IMG/VR virus record: IMGVR_UViG_3300033148_001190
Span: 1-43,020 of that record
Source: a virus
DNA: 43,020 bases
Direction: 5' to 3' (one strand)
Shown one piece after another: positions 6,380-13,269 of the stretch (positions within the stretch are counted from its first letter, which is position 1; each line of letters opens with the position of its first letter). Below the pieces are notes generated by a model that was not told where the DNA came from, searched no databases, and saw nothing but the letters and a program-made list of their open reading frames with translations. Both the position numbers and the translations under genes were made by a program.

Positions 6380-8193
6380 GTAAGATAGATATGGCAGAGT
6401 TTCTAGCTAAGGCTAGAGCAGCTAAGAAGGAAGAAGGGGCAGAGAAGATAGAGGTAGAAGTTATAGGTAAGACTGTAGCTTCTCACTCTCATGCTGTTCC
6501 TAAGACTATGGTTCCTTCCTCCCTAACAGAGAGACTAGCAGCTATCAAGGCAGCTAGGGCAGCTCCCACTGATGTAACTAATCTGCTATTAGATCCTGAT
6601 GCAGAAATTGTGCAGCGTGAGCATCACCTACCTGAGAAGAAAGAGACTCACATAGGTATAGATGGTAGCGTCATTACTTATAACGAGAAGCAGCAAGAGT
6701 ACGTAGATCTAATGGCAGAGGGTAAGTCTTGCGTACTCATTGGTTCTGCTGGTTCTGGTAAGACTACCTGTACCCAAGGTGGAGTACAAGCTCTTATACA
6801 ATCTGGTAGAATACCTGCTCTTAAGGCTGGAACACATGCTCACTTACAGGAAGCAGATGGAGCACCGGGTATCCTTATCGTAGCTTACACTCGTAGAGCT
6901 GTTAATAACATTCGTAAGGTACTGCCAGCTGACCTTAAGAACAACTGTATAACTATCCATAAGCTCTTAGAGTACGCACCTGAATACTATGAGATAGAAG
7001 ACCCAGAGACAGGAACAATGCGTAAGACTATGCAGTTCGTTCCTACTCGTAATGTTACCAATCCCTTACCTAGTTCTATCCATACCATAATCGTAGAAGA
7101 AGCATCTATGGTATCCTTAGAATTACATGGACAAGTAACAGGCGCTCTCGCACATGATGTACAGTGGGTATTCATAGGTGACATACAACAGTTACCTCCT
7201 GTATTCGGTAGTGCTATCTTAGGTTACAAGATGCTAGAGCTACCTGTAATAGAGCTTACTGAGATATACAGACAAGCTCTTGAGTCCCCAATCATTCGCT
7301 TAGCTCAGCGTATCCTATCCGGTAAACCTATCCCAGCGGAAGAGTATCCAGACTGGAAAGAAGATGGTAAGCTAACTATCCACCCTTGGAAGAAGAAGCT
7401 ACACCCTGATACAGCTCTCATGACATTAGCTGCATTCTTTATGGCAGCTATAGACAATGACAGCTACAGTCCTGATGAGGATATGATTCTTATACCTTAT
7501 AATAAGTCCTGTGGTACAATCGAACTCAATAAGAACATAGCTAACCATCTATCTAAGAAGCGCGGTGTTCTTACCTATGAGGTAATGGCTGGATTTAATA
7601 AGCATTACTTCTCTGTAGGAGATAAAGTTCTCTATGATAAGGAGGATGCAGAGATTGTAGAGATTAAACCTAACCCAGCTTATACGGGAGCGAGAGTCCA
7701 ACCCGAATCTAAAACGCTAGATTACTGGGGACATAATCCTAACATAGCCAATGAAGCATACACTGTAGATACAGAGATGGACGTAGACTTCCTGCTCATG
7801 GCTGTAGACTCAACAGAGGATAGAGTAACACAGTCCTCTCATACCATAGTTGTGAAGCTATTAGATACAGGAGTAACTGCTCCCATATCCAAGGCAGCTG
7901 AGGTTAATAACTTACTCCATGCCTATGCTCTTACAGTACACAAGTCACAGGGTTCTGAGTGGAGGAAAGTATTCCTAACCTTACACCAGTCTCATGCTAC
8001 CATGTTACAGAGAGAGCTTCTCTACACGGCAGTAACCAGAGCAAGAGAAGAACTCTATGTTATCTGTGAGCCTGAGTCATTCACTAAAGGAATAAAATCT
8101 CAGAAGATTAAAGGTAATACCCTAGCTGAGAAGGCTGAGGTATTTAAAGGTAAGGTAGCTAATGCAGCCAGCGGGTTGCGAGGGAGAAAGTAA
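6376..8193 (+). CDS. SF1 DNA helicase, Dda/RecD-like (605 aa)
   Basis: An ATP-driven helicase expected to act at the phage fork or in recombination. After an unusual N-terminal extension of about 95 residues (charged, helical), the SF1 motifs appear in order: Walker A GSAGSGKT (123-130), motif Ia around LIVAYTRRAV (178), motif II VEEAS (240-244), motif III GDIQQLPP (268-275), then motif IV/V with TVHKSQGSEW and motif VI TAVTRARE near the C-terminus. The QLPP, HKSQG and VTRARE signatures are those of the RecD/Dda/Pif1 group, so 5'-3' polarity is expected from the family. It starts in an ATGA overlap with the preceding gene. Confidence 0.9.
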   Translation: MSKIDMAEFLAKARAAKKEEGAEKIEVEVIGKTVASHSHAVPKTMVPSSLTERLAAIKAARAAPTDVTNLLLDPDAEIVQREHHLPEKKETHIGIDGSVITYNEKQQEYVDLMAEGKSCVLIGSAGSGKTTCTQGGVQALIQSGRIPALKAGTHAHLQEADGAPGILIVAYTRRAVNNIRKVLPADLKNNCITIHKLLEYAPEYYEIEDPETGTMRKTMQFVPTRNVTNPLPSSIHTIIVEEASMVSLELHGQVTGALAHDVQWVFIGDIQQLPPVFGSAILGYKMLELPVIELTEIYRQALESPIIRLAQRILSGKPIPAEEYPDWKEDGKLTIHPWKKKLHPDTALMTLAAFFMAAIDNDSYSPDEDMILIPYNKSCGTIELNKNIANHLSKKRGVLTYEVMAGFNKHYFSVGDKVLYDKEDAEIVEIKPNPAYTGARVQPESKTLDYWGHNPNIANEAYTVDTEMDVDFLLMAVDSTEDRVTQSSHTIVVKLLDTGVTAPISKAAEVNNLLHAYALTVHKSQGSEWRKVFLTLHQSHATMLQRELLYTAVTRAREELYVICEPESFTKGIKSQKIKGNTLAEKAEVFKGKVANAASGLRGRK

Positions 8194-8194
8194 T

Positions 8195-8395
8195 ATGGGC
8201 TTTGCAATAAAAAAGAATAGTGAGACAGCTGATACAGAGCTATGGATTGACGGTATGCTCCATGCTAGCTGGGCTGAAATACTAATCCCTGAATCTTCAC
8301 TTGGCATACTTAGCTCTATGTTAGAATACTCCTGTGAGCACGGTAAGACTAAGAAAGAGAAAGAGATTAGGAAAGCACTTGGAATACTACGATAA
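8195..8395 (+). CDS. Small hypothetical protein (66 aa)
   Basis: A GGGAGAAAG ribosome-binding site precedes the ATG at 8195, two bases after the helicase stop. The product has short strands followed by a charged Lys/Glu-rich C-terminal helix. No motif is recognised. Confidence 0.65.
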   Translation: MGFAIKKNSETADTELWIDGMLHASWAEILIPESSLGILSSMLEYSCEHGKTKKEKEIRKALGILR

Positions 8396-8411
8396 CTAAG
8401 GAGAAAGTAAC

Positions 8412-8555
8412 ATGAATGAGCAAGACTTACCCAATTGGGTGATGGCTCTAATAGGTACGACTGTCAGTATAGTTGTTGTAGCTATCTTCTATCATCTAGT
8501 ATCTATGGTAGAAGCTATTACTAAGGAGGAAAAGAAGAAAGCTAAGGGAGACTAA
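8412..8555 (+). CDS. Small single-pass membrane protein (47 aa)
   Basis: AAGGAGAAAG lies eight bases before the ATG at 8412. Residues 10-30 form one hydrophobic membrane segment, preceded by a short polar N-terminus and followed by a Lys/Glu-rich tail. Size and topology fit an inner-membrane phage peptide, possibly affecting host membrane functions or lysis timing. The late lysis genes are far away, so this is more likely an early membrane-active factor. Confidence 0.65.
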   Translation: MNEQDLPNWVMALIGTTVSIVVVAIFYHLVSMVEAITKEEKKKAKGD

Positions 8556-8563
8556 ATTAATTC

Positions 8564-8591
8564 TTGACCTTCTCGCGCAATCTGGTATAGT
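8564..8591 (+). promoter_or_regulatory. Strong sigma70-type promoter
   Basis: TTGACC (8564-8569), a 16-bp spacer and TATAGT (8586-8591) start transcription about 65 bases before the ATG at 8662. It gives the highly codon-optimised 248-residue gene its own promoter inside the operon. Confidence 0.75.
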
Positions 8592-8661
8592 GGTTGCGTG
8601 AGTTAGGAAAACTCCATTGAATATTTTATTTCTTTTAATACAACCTATAGGTAATAACGTT

Positions 8662-9408
8662 ATGTCCGAAGAAAACAACACCGCCACCGAAGGCACCGAA
8701 GGTACAGACGCAGTAGCAACAGACCCTAAGCAGGTAGTTGTATCTGCCAAGAACCCTACCACTGAAGAGATGGCTGCTCTCCATGAAGCTATCGCTACTG
8801 GCTACGACTTCTCAGTCGATGTTAAGACTACGAAGTTTAACTTCAAGAAGCAGAAGGACAAAGACTCCGGTATCGAAACTGTCCGTGAGGCAGTAGAGCT
8901 GGCTCTCCCTTATCCTTCTATCGAAGGTATCGTAGCTATCGTAGAAGCTGGTGGTAAGCAGCTCGAACTTTTGTTTGAGTCTATGGCTGACATCATCAAC
9001 GCTACAGCCCGTGACATTATCGCAGAAGATACCGGAGTTAACGCTTCTAACTTCCCCGTTGATAAGGTTAGCTGGCAAGCTATCTCTGACATGCCTAAGG
9101 CACAGCGTCGTGGCGGCGGTATCCCTAAGGAAACTTGGGATGAGTTTGCTGCTGACTACATCAAGGTTATGCCTGATGCTACCGGTAAGACTGAGGAGCA
9201 GGTTACTCGTGCCGCTGCTATCATGAAAGGTAAGCTCGGTTCTATCAAGACCAATGAGCCTGTCCTTAACCTTATCGTTGAGCAGCTGTCTGTCTACGCT
9301 GAGAACTCTGAGAACCTGGAAGAGTTTGCTGAGTGCGTTGAGTTCCTGCTCAAGAAAGCTGATACCTTCCTTAACATCTCACCTGAAGATCTGCTTGCTA
9401 ACCTGTAA
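8662..9408 (+). CDS. Abundant early/middle protein, unknown function (248 aa)
   Basis: I chose the ATG at 8662; an upstream in-frame ATG at 8617 would overlap the likely transcription start region. Codon use differs sharply from the neighbours (CGT, CTG, ATC, AAG instead of the AGA, CTA, ATA common around it), and it has its own promoter, so it is probably made in large amounts. The product is acidic and helical: a Thr/Glu-rich N-terminus, a basic patch near residues 55-65 (KFNFKKQKDKD), then a long helical domain. The C-terminal half resembles the 1678-2439 product. No family is recognised. Abundance and acidity would suit an SSB-like, DNA-mimic or host-takeover protein; none is shown by the sequence. 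Confidence 0.85.
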   Translation: MSEENNTATEGTEGTDAVATDPKQVVVSAKNPTTEEMAALHEAIATGYDFSVDVKTTKFNFKKQKDKDSGIETVREAVELALPYPSIEGIVAIVEAGGKQLELLFESMADIINATARDIIAEDTGVNASNFPVDKVSWQAISDMPKAQRRGGGIPKETWDEFAADYIKVMPDATGKTEEQVTRAAAIMKGKLGSIKTNEPVLNLIVEQLSVYAENSENLEEFAECVEFLLKKADTFLNISPEDLLANL

Positions 9409-9434
9409 TCCCACAGACGCAAGTAGCTAACCGG

Positions 9435-9457
9435 TATCTCCCTGTAATGGGGAGGTA
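9435..9457 (+). terminator. Hairpin after the abundant-protein gene
   Basis: TATCTCCC (9435-9442) pairs with GGGAGGTA (9450-9457), including one U-G pair and a 7-base loop. There is no T-run behind it, so it may stabilise the 3' end or act as a weak terminator. Confidence 0.45.
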
Positions 9458-9472
9458 TCTTATAAAGAGAGC

Positions 9473-9501
9473 TTGACCGGTACCATCACTGCGTAGGTAT
9501 T
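9473..9501 (+). promoter_or_regulatory. Possible weak promoter
   Basis: TTGACC (9473-9478) matches the -35 box of the two better early promoters. The -10 is poor (TAGGTA at 15 bp or GGTATT at 17 bp). It lies in a gene-free gap upstream of the 9584 gene. Confidence 0.3.
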
Positions 9502-9583
9502 CCACGGTGCCTATGTTAATGCGATGTTGTCAGGCTCTCCCTATAAGATACTATACATACACACATATATAAGAGGATACATC

Positions 9584-9709
9584 ATGCAGATTCACTTCAT
9601 TACTCCGAAAGGAGATCACTGCGCAATAGGTACACACCTCCTTTTAAATAAGGGGCTTCTTCGTACCTACGTCCTCATCTATCCTAACTCTTGGATTACC
9701 TACCCCTAA
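9584..9709 (+). CDS. Small hypothetical protein (41 aa)
   Basis: An AGAGGATAC leader precedes the ATG at 9584. The 41-residue product has His, Ile and Leu-rich strands and no motif. A longer reading frame upstream is possible but uses AT-rich leader sequence, so I prefer this start. Confidence is modest because of its size. Confidence 0.45.
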   Translation: MQIHFITPKGDHCAIGTHLLLNKGLLRTYVLIYPNSWITYP

Positions 9710-9714
9710 ATTCT

Positions 9715-9963
9715 ATGCGACAGTATCAGCCTATCTGGGAACAGATAAGAACTCATAAGAAAGCTAAGTTAATAGCTCCCTCAGATAAGCACAGAAGAAT
9801 CATTCAAGCAGTCCGTAAAGAGAAATGTAAGGACGAAGGCTTTAAACTTCTATGTGCAGAGGCAAGTAAGACTTTCAAACTGGTTGAGACTGTAGATGCA
9901 GAGAAAGGTATCATAGAATTCACATTGATAGATGTATCCGGTATATCTATTACTGATTTGTAA
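9715..9963 (+). CDS. Small basic hypothetical protein (82 aa)
   Basis: The ATG at 9715 lies five bases after the previous stop; a TTG at 9691 in the same frame would overlap the previous gene. Neither has a clear ribosome-binding site, so the start is uncertain and coupling is likely. The N-terminal 45 residues are strongly basic (Lys/Arg/His) and helical; the C-terminal half is predicted strands. A nucleic-acid-binding role is plausible but unproven. Confidence 0.6.
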   Translation: MRQYQPIWEQIRTHKKAKLIAPSDKHRRIIQAVRKEKCKDEGFKLLCAEASKTFKLVETVDAEKGIIEFTLIDVSGISITDL

Positions 9964-9975
9964 GAAGGAGGCAGC

Positions 9976-10170
9976 ATGAGACGACTAATAATTTTAGCGA
10001 TTAGTGCTACTCTAGCATTACCTCTATGCCCGCCACTGCCTATAGAAGAGTACAAGCCAACAGCTTATAAAGAAGCAACCGCTGTTCCCTGCGTACGGGA
10101 GAATAGTAATACGCCCACAGGGCTAAGGACTAACAGGGCAAGCCGCCCATTGCAGCTAGAGTATGGTTAG
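9976..10170 (+). CDS. Small secreted or lipidated peptide (64 aa), overlapping a hairpin-rich RNA
   Basis: A very strong AAGAAGGAGG site precedes the ATG. Residues 1-17 look like a signal peptide (Arg-Arg, then Ile/Leu/Ala), followed by Cys-18 and a Pro-rich segment (CPPLP). The Cys could be a lipidation site, although LPLC is not a good lipobox. Length, Cys and Pro-rich tail recall outer-membrane spanin subunits, but no partner inner-membrane spanin is adjacent and the gene is not in the late operon. The second half of the ORF runs through DNA with many perfect short inverted repeats, so the C-terminus may be constrained by RNA folding or may not be functional. Confidence 0.5.
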   Translation: MRRLIILAISATLALPLCPPLPIEEYKPTAYKEATAVPCVRENSNTPTGLRTNRASRPLQLEYG

Positions 10171-10257
10171 CTAAGAGCGTCAGGTCACGGCGACCAGTTG
10201 CTTATATAACTTAGATAGGGGAGGTTGCCCAGCGAGTAGTATGCCTCCTTCCCTATC
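10065..10257 (+). ncRNA. Hairpin-rich stretch, candidate structured RNA
   Basis: A closing stem can form from TTATA (10065-10069) plus AAGCAAC (10073-10079) with GTTGCTT (10197-10203) plus TATAA (10205-10209). Inside are perfect stems: GCGTA/TACGC (10091/10110), GGGC/GCCC (10136/10145), AGCTA/TAGCT (10154/10168) and GGTC/GACC (10183/10192). Downstream is GATAGGG/CCCTATC (10214/10251), extended by GAGG/CCTC across a 3-base bulge. No T-run follows, so it is not an obvious terminator. It could be an RNase III processing site, a regulatory leader for the 10321 gene or an independent ncRNA. The fold was built by eye. Confidence 0.4.
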
Positions 10258-10320
10258 ACTTATAACCCATAGGTATTGTATCCAGTATCTATAGCTTATA
10301 ACCCAAACAGGAGTACCATC

Positions 10321-10614
10321 ATGGCACAACGTAAGCGTCCCACTTATAACAAAACTACCCGCCAGTCAGCGCGACGTTTCTTTACTACTGCAATGGCAGC
10401 TATTAACCCACGTACCTCAGATAGAGACAGTACATTTAGCTACATGCTTGAGTATGTTCGTAGTCGTCTTGCCTTTGGTAAGGGAGTAAACAAACATAAG
10501 CTCAATCTTCTGGAGCGGGTAGCTGCAGATAAAGAGTACCGTACCAAGCAAGCAGCTTACATTGCAGCTAATCCTAAGAAAGCTCGCTGCTACATTCCAT
10601 CTGTTGCAGCATAG
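10321..10614 (+). CDS. Small basic protein (97 aa)
   Basis: CAGGAG sits eight bases before the ATG at 10321; reading frame exists upstream but this is the well-spaced start. The protein is strongly basic (many Arg/Lys, N-terminal AQRKRPTYNK), mostly helical and Ala-rich at the C-terminus. Such proteins often bind nucleic acids, but no named fold is visible. The 10171-10320 gap before it contains only hairpins and a doubled CTTATAACCCA motif. Confidence 0.7.
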   Translation: MAQRKRPTYNKTTRQSARRFFTTAMAAINPRTSDRDSTFSYMLEYVRSRLAFGKGVNKHKLNLLERVAADKEYRTKQAAYIAANPKKARCYIPSVAA

Positions 10615-10624
10615 GAATAATCCA

Positions 10625-10891
10625 ATGACTGACCAAGCGTTTGTTATCCGAGAGAAGTTAGCTCACCTGCAAGAGAACCTAGAAGCTAAGGTTCCTGGCA
10701 TTGCTACCCTCCTACGTGACATCCACACTCAGCTTAAGAAAGACCCTGATGTAGTTACCATTCTTTCAGAGGATGAGTGTGCTATCTTAGTACGTGGGTT
10801 GAAAGCTCAGACTTCTACCGTGATAGCTACAGCTGCGCTTAAGAAGAAGCCTAAGAAAGCCCTGTCTAAAACTACACTGGCGGACTTGTAA
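10625..10891 (+). CDS. Hypothetical helical protein (88 aa)
   Basis: I chose the ATG at 10625, preceded by AGGAATAAT, rather than an upstream start inside the previous gene. The product is helical with a Leu heptad-like pattern (residues 10-50) and a Lys-rich C-terminus. No motif is recognised. Confidence 0.7.
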   Translation: MTDQAFVIREKLAHLQENLEAKVPGIATLLRDIHTQLKKDPDVVTILSEDECAILVRGLKAQTSTVIATAALKKKPKKALSKTTLADL

Positions 10892-10892
10892 G

Positions 10893-11162
10893 ATGGATGC
10901 CGCTAGTAAGTTCCTATGGAAGGGTTACTCAGAGTCTATAGGTGCTACGTTATCTGTAGCTATTGCGCCTACAGAGGGAGACTACATGGTATTTGTATGT
11001 ACCCTGTTCTGTGAGGATAAAGATATAGACTCCTTCATCTTAGAGGTAGAGATAGAGCACGCTAAGGAGCTACTAGCAGAGGCTAAGTTAGTAGAAGCCT
11101 TAGAGAATTCTTATATTCAAGCTACTACTGAGTATAAGAAGACTGCAAAGCATGTCCACTAA
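10893..11162 (+). CDS. Hypothetical protein (89 aa)
   Basis: It starts one base after the preceding stop and overlaps the next start by 11 bases, so translation is likely coupled. The product has an N-terminal beta-rich half with two Cys near residues 37-40 and a C-terminal Glu/Ala/Leu helix. No family is recognised. Confidence 0.7.
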   Translation: MDAASKFLWKGYSESIGATLSVAIAPTEGDYMVFVCTLFCEDKDIDSFILEVEIEHAKELLAEAKLVEALENSYIQATTEYKKTAKHVH

Positions 11163-11586
11163 AGTTATTTCTCCTGCCCTGTTAGCTATCCGTGCTAAGA
11201 TAGAAGCAGATAAGCAGAAGAAGGAAGCTGAGATAGCGGACAGAGTAATAGTCTCTGGAGATAGAACTCCTACCCCACTGTGGGTATTCCTCAGACTATG
11301 GGCAGTGTACCAAGACTACGGGTTCCATGGATTCTCCACTAACCTACAATTCATATGGAAACTTAAAGAGTATCTAGAACCTATTGAGTTTCCTGAGTAC
11401 ACTGAAGAAGAGTTATCTTATACTTATAGTTATGCTATGTTCCCAAGAGATATACATAACATAGCTATGCACTTAAGGTCTGGCTCCAAGTATGTAGGCT
11501 GTGACATAGAGGAAGTAAAGAAAGTTATATTCCTCTGCCTGTATAAAGAAGTTATCCCATTACTTTTTAAGGGAAAAGAATCATGA
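11152..11586 (+). CDS. Hypothetical protein (144 aa)
   Basis: The start overlaps the preceding gene. A charged N-terminal helix (residues 8-27) leads into an aromatic-rich body (Trp, Phe, Tyr) and a hydrophobic C-terminal segment (residues 120-138, FLCLYKEVIPLLF), perhaps amphipathic. No motif is recognised. It ends in a 4-base overlap with the next gene. Confidence 0.7.
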   Translation: MSTKVISPALLAIRAKIEADKQKKEAEIADRVIVSGDRTPTPLWVFLRLWAVYQDYGFHGFSTNLQFIWKLKEYLEPIEFPEYTEEELSYTYSYAMFPRDIHNIAMHLRSGSKYVGCDIEEVKKVIFLCLYKEVIPLLFKGKES

Positions 11587-11768
11587 AATTTACTGAGGCG
11601 CTTGATGAGTATCTTGAGCTAAAGCAGATGGAGGAAACTGAGCATCCTGATTATATAGACGGCTATACTTGCAAGAATTACTATAAAGATTTGAATAAAG
11701 CTGCCGATAATCTAAACAGTTTTTTCAAAGATGTAGATGATATAACAAAGGAGCCATCAAGTGAGTAA
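11583..11768 (+). CDS. Small acidic protein (61 aa)
   Basis: An ATGA overlap with the previous gene and an eight-base overlap with the nuclease gene place it firmly in the operon. The protein is acidic (Asp/Glu-rich), helical and Tyr-rich. Function unknown; its position suggests a partner of the downstream nuclease, which is inference only. Confidence 0.65.
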   Translation: MKFTEALDEYLELKQMEETEHPDYIDGYTCKNYYKDLNKAADNLNSFFKDVDDITKEPSSE

Positions 11769-12843
11769 CACAAGCGATCCATTCTCTATGCTAGATGATA
11801 TCCTCCTGACTGAGGAAGGTACTGCTCTTAATGAGGAGCTTTCTATGGAGGAAGACTTCTTTGGTACAGAGGATAGCGTAGCTAAGAAGGAAGTTATTAT
11901 TCTTCCAGAAGGAGAGATTGACCCCCGTCTCAAGCTCCTATCTCATAGCTCTCGTACTAACTTACACAAGTGCCCACGTAAGTATCAGCTATACCGCTTA
12001 TCTTCTACCACTGTCTCTATGACAGAAGAGAAAGAGATAGAGCAGGGAGTTACCTTTGCCTATGGTTCTGCTGTAGGTGTAGGCTTACAGTCTACTATGG
12101 AAGGTAAGACCGAAGACCAAATCATTATGGATACGTTCTTAGAATGGGACGTAGATCTATTAGATAACAATCCTCGCCAGAAGAAATCTTTCTGGGAAGC
12201 TCTCTTCGCAGTACAGAAGTTCATGAAGCTAAGAGCAGAGGAAGATTTCTTAGATGAGTATGAGCTGGTATACTATGACGGTAAGCCAGCGATAGAACTC
12301 TCTTTCCAGATACACCTACCTAATGGTTATCGCTACCGTGGTTATGTAGATGGAGTACTCAGGCATAAGGAGACAGGAGAGATTCTGGTTCTGGAAGCTA
12401 AGACTTCCTCAGGTACGGCTAATCCTACCATGTATAAGAACAGCGGTCAGGCTCTTGGGTATTCAGTTGTATTAGATATCCTCTTCCCTGAACTCTCTGC
12501 CTATAAGGTTCTCTACCTTGTATATGAGACACGCACCCATGAGTATGTGCAACTCTATTTTGAGAAGTCCTTACTACAGAGAGCACTATGGTTGCAGGAA
12601 CTTCTCATTGATACACGGCACATAGAGCTGTATGAGGAGTTTGAAACCTATCCTATGCACGGAGAGAATTGCTTAGACTTCTTCCGTGACTGTGAGTACT
12701 TAGGTCTGTGTACCATGCAGACAGAGAACATGACTAAGCCTCTCACTCAGGAGATTCTAGATAAGATTGCAGATGATACCTATATGTTTGAGGTAGACTT
12801 CTTTGACCTTGTACAGAGTCAGATAGATAAGGGAGAGCTGTAG
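11761..12843 (+). CDS. PD-(D/E)XK nuclease, RecB/Cas4-like with Fe-S cysteines (360 aa)
   Basis: A probable DNA exonuclease for host DNA breakdown or recombination. It starts at GTG with AAGGAG ten bases upstream. After an acidic 50-residue lead, residues 62-80 hold the SxTNLHKCPRKYQL segment typical of the family, and the active site is visible as Asp-197 in YVDGVL and Glu-212/Lys-214 in LEAK. Cys-71 together with C-terminal Cys-304, 311 and 317 matches the four-cysteine iron-sulphur arrangement of Cas4, AddB and related nucleases. No Cas genes or CRISPR array are nearby. It sits upstream of the Sak4-like ATPase and SSB-like gene, consistent with a recombination/replication module. Confidence 0.85.
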   Translation: MSNTSDPFSMLDDILLTEEGTALNEELSMEEDFFGTEDSVAKKEVIILPEGEIDPRLKLLSHSSRTNLHKCPRKYQLYRLSSTTVSMTEEKEIEQGVTFAYGSAVGVGLQSTMEGKTEDQIIMDTFLEWDVDLLDNNPRQKKSFWEALFAVQKFMKLRAEEDFLDEYELVYYDGKPAIELSFQIHLPNGYRYRGYVDGVLRHKETGEILVLEAKTSSGTANPTMYKNSGQALGYSVVLDILFPELSAYKVLYLVYETRTHEYVQLYFEKSLLQRALWLQELLIDTRHIELYEEFETYPMHGENCLDFFRDCEYLGLCTMQTENMTKPLTQEILDKIADDTYMFEVDFFDLVQSQIDKGEL

Positions 12844-13088
12844 TGAGTAAGAAATTAGACTACACCAAGATAGGTGAAGAGGCTTATAAAGTTTACCGTG
12901 AGTCTCAGGCTTATGCCGGCCTATCAAGGAATATTAAACCGGAAGATGCTATAAAGTTATTCTTTCCTAATGTAGAGGAGAGTATGATGCAGGTATCTTC
13001 CCCGTTACCTAAGAATAGAAGAGATTGGATTACGGGCTGGAAGGCTGCAGCTAAAGAAGAGCTTAAAGAACTAAAGAGAGAGGAGTAA
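12843..13088 (+). CDS. Small hypothetical protein (81 aa)
   Basis: It starts at a GTG sharing one base with the nuclease stop, a coupled arrangement. The protein is charged and helical: an N-terminal Tyr/Lys region, then a C-terminal segment WKAAAKEELKELKREE that should form a helix. No motif is recognised. Confidence 0.65.
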   Translation: MSKKLDYTKIGEEAYKVYRESQAYAGLSRNIKPEDAIKLFFPNVEESMMQVSSPLPKNRRDWITGWKAAAKEELKELKREE

Positions 13089-13092
13089 CACC

Positions 13093-13269
13093 ATGAGCGA
13101 CACTAAACAGAATCCCCTAGATACAAAACTCGACCGCTTCTATGTACGTAAGATAGGAGCTATGACTGTAATCATAGACAGAGAAACTAATACTGTCTAT
13201 CAGACTTCACGCAAAGATTCAACTGAGTTGTGTGCTTTACTTAACTCCATGAATCAGGTAGGGCTGTAA
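13093..13269 (+). CDS. Small hypothetical protein (58 aa)
   Basis: A GAGGAG site just upstream of the ATG at 13093, with the stop overlapping the next start as TAATG, supports this short gene. The product starts with a polar, charged stretch, then beta strands (FYVRKIGAMTVIID) and a C-terminal helix. Function unknown. Confidence 0.65.
   Translation: MSDTKQNPLDTKLDRFYVRKIGAMTVIIDRETNTVYQTSRKDSTELCALLNSMNQVGL

Noticed and set aside
10021-10062. CCCGCCACTG, a hallmark string of cobalamin riboswitches
   Set aside because: The other conserved boxes are missing and the segment is inside a coding frame; coincidence.
11761-12843. Cas4-like nuclease as part of a CRISPR system
   Set aside because: No repeat-spacer array and no Cas1, Cas2 or effector gene occurs in the window.
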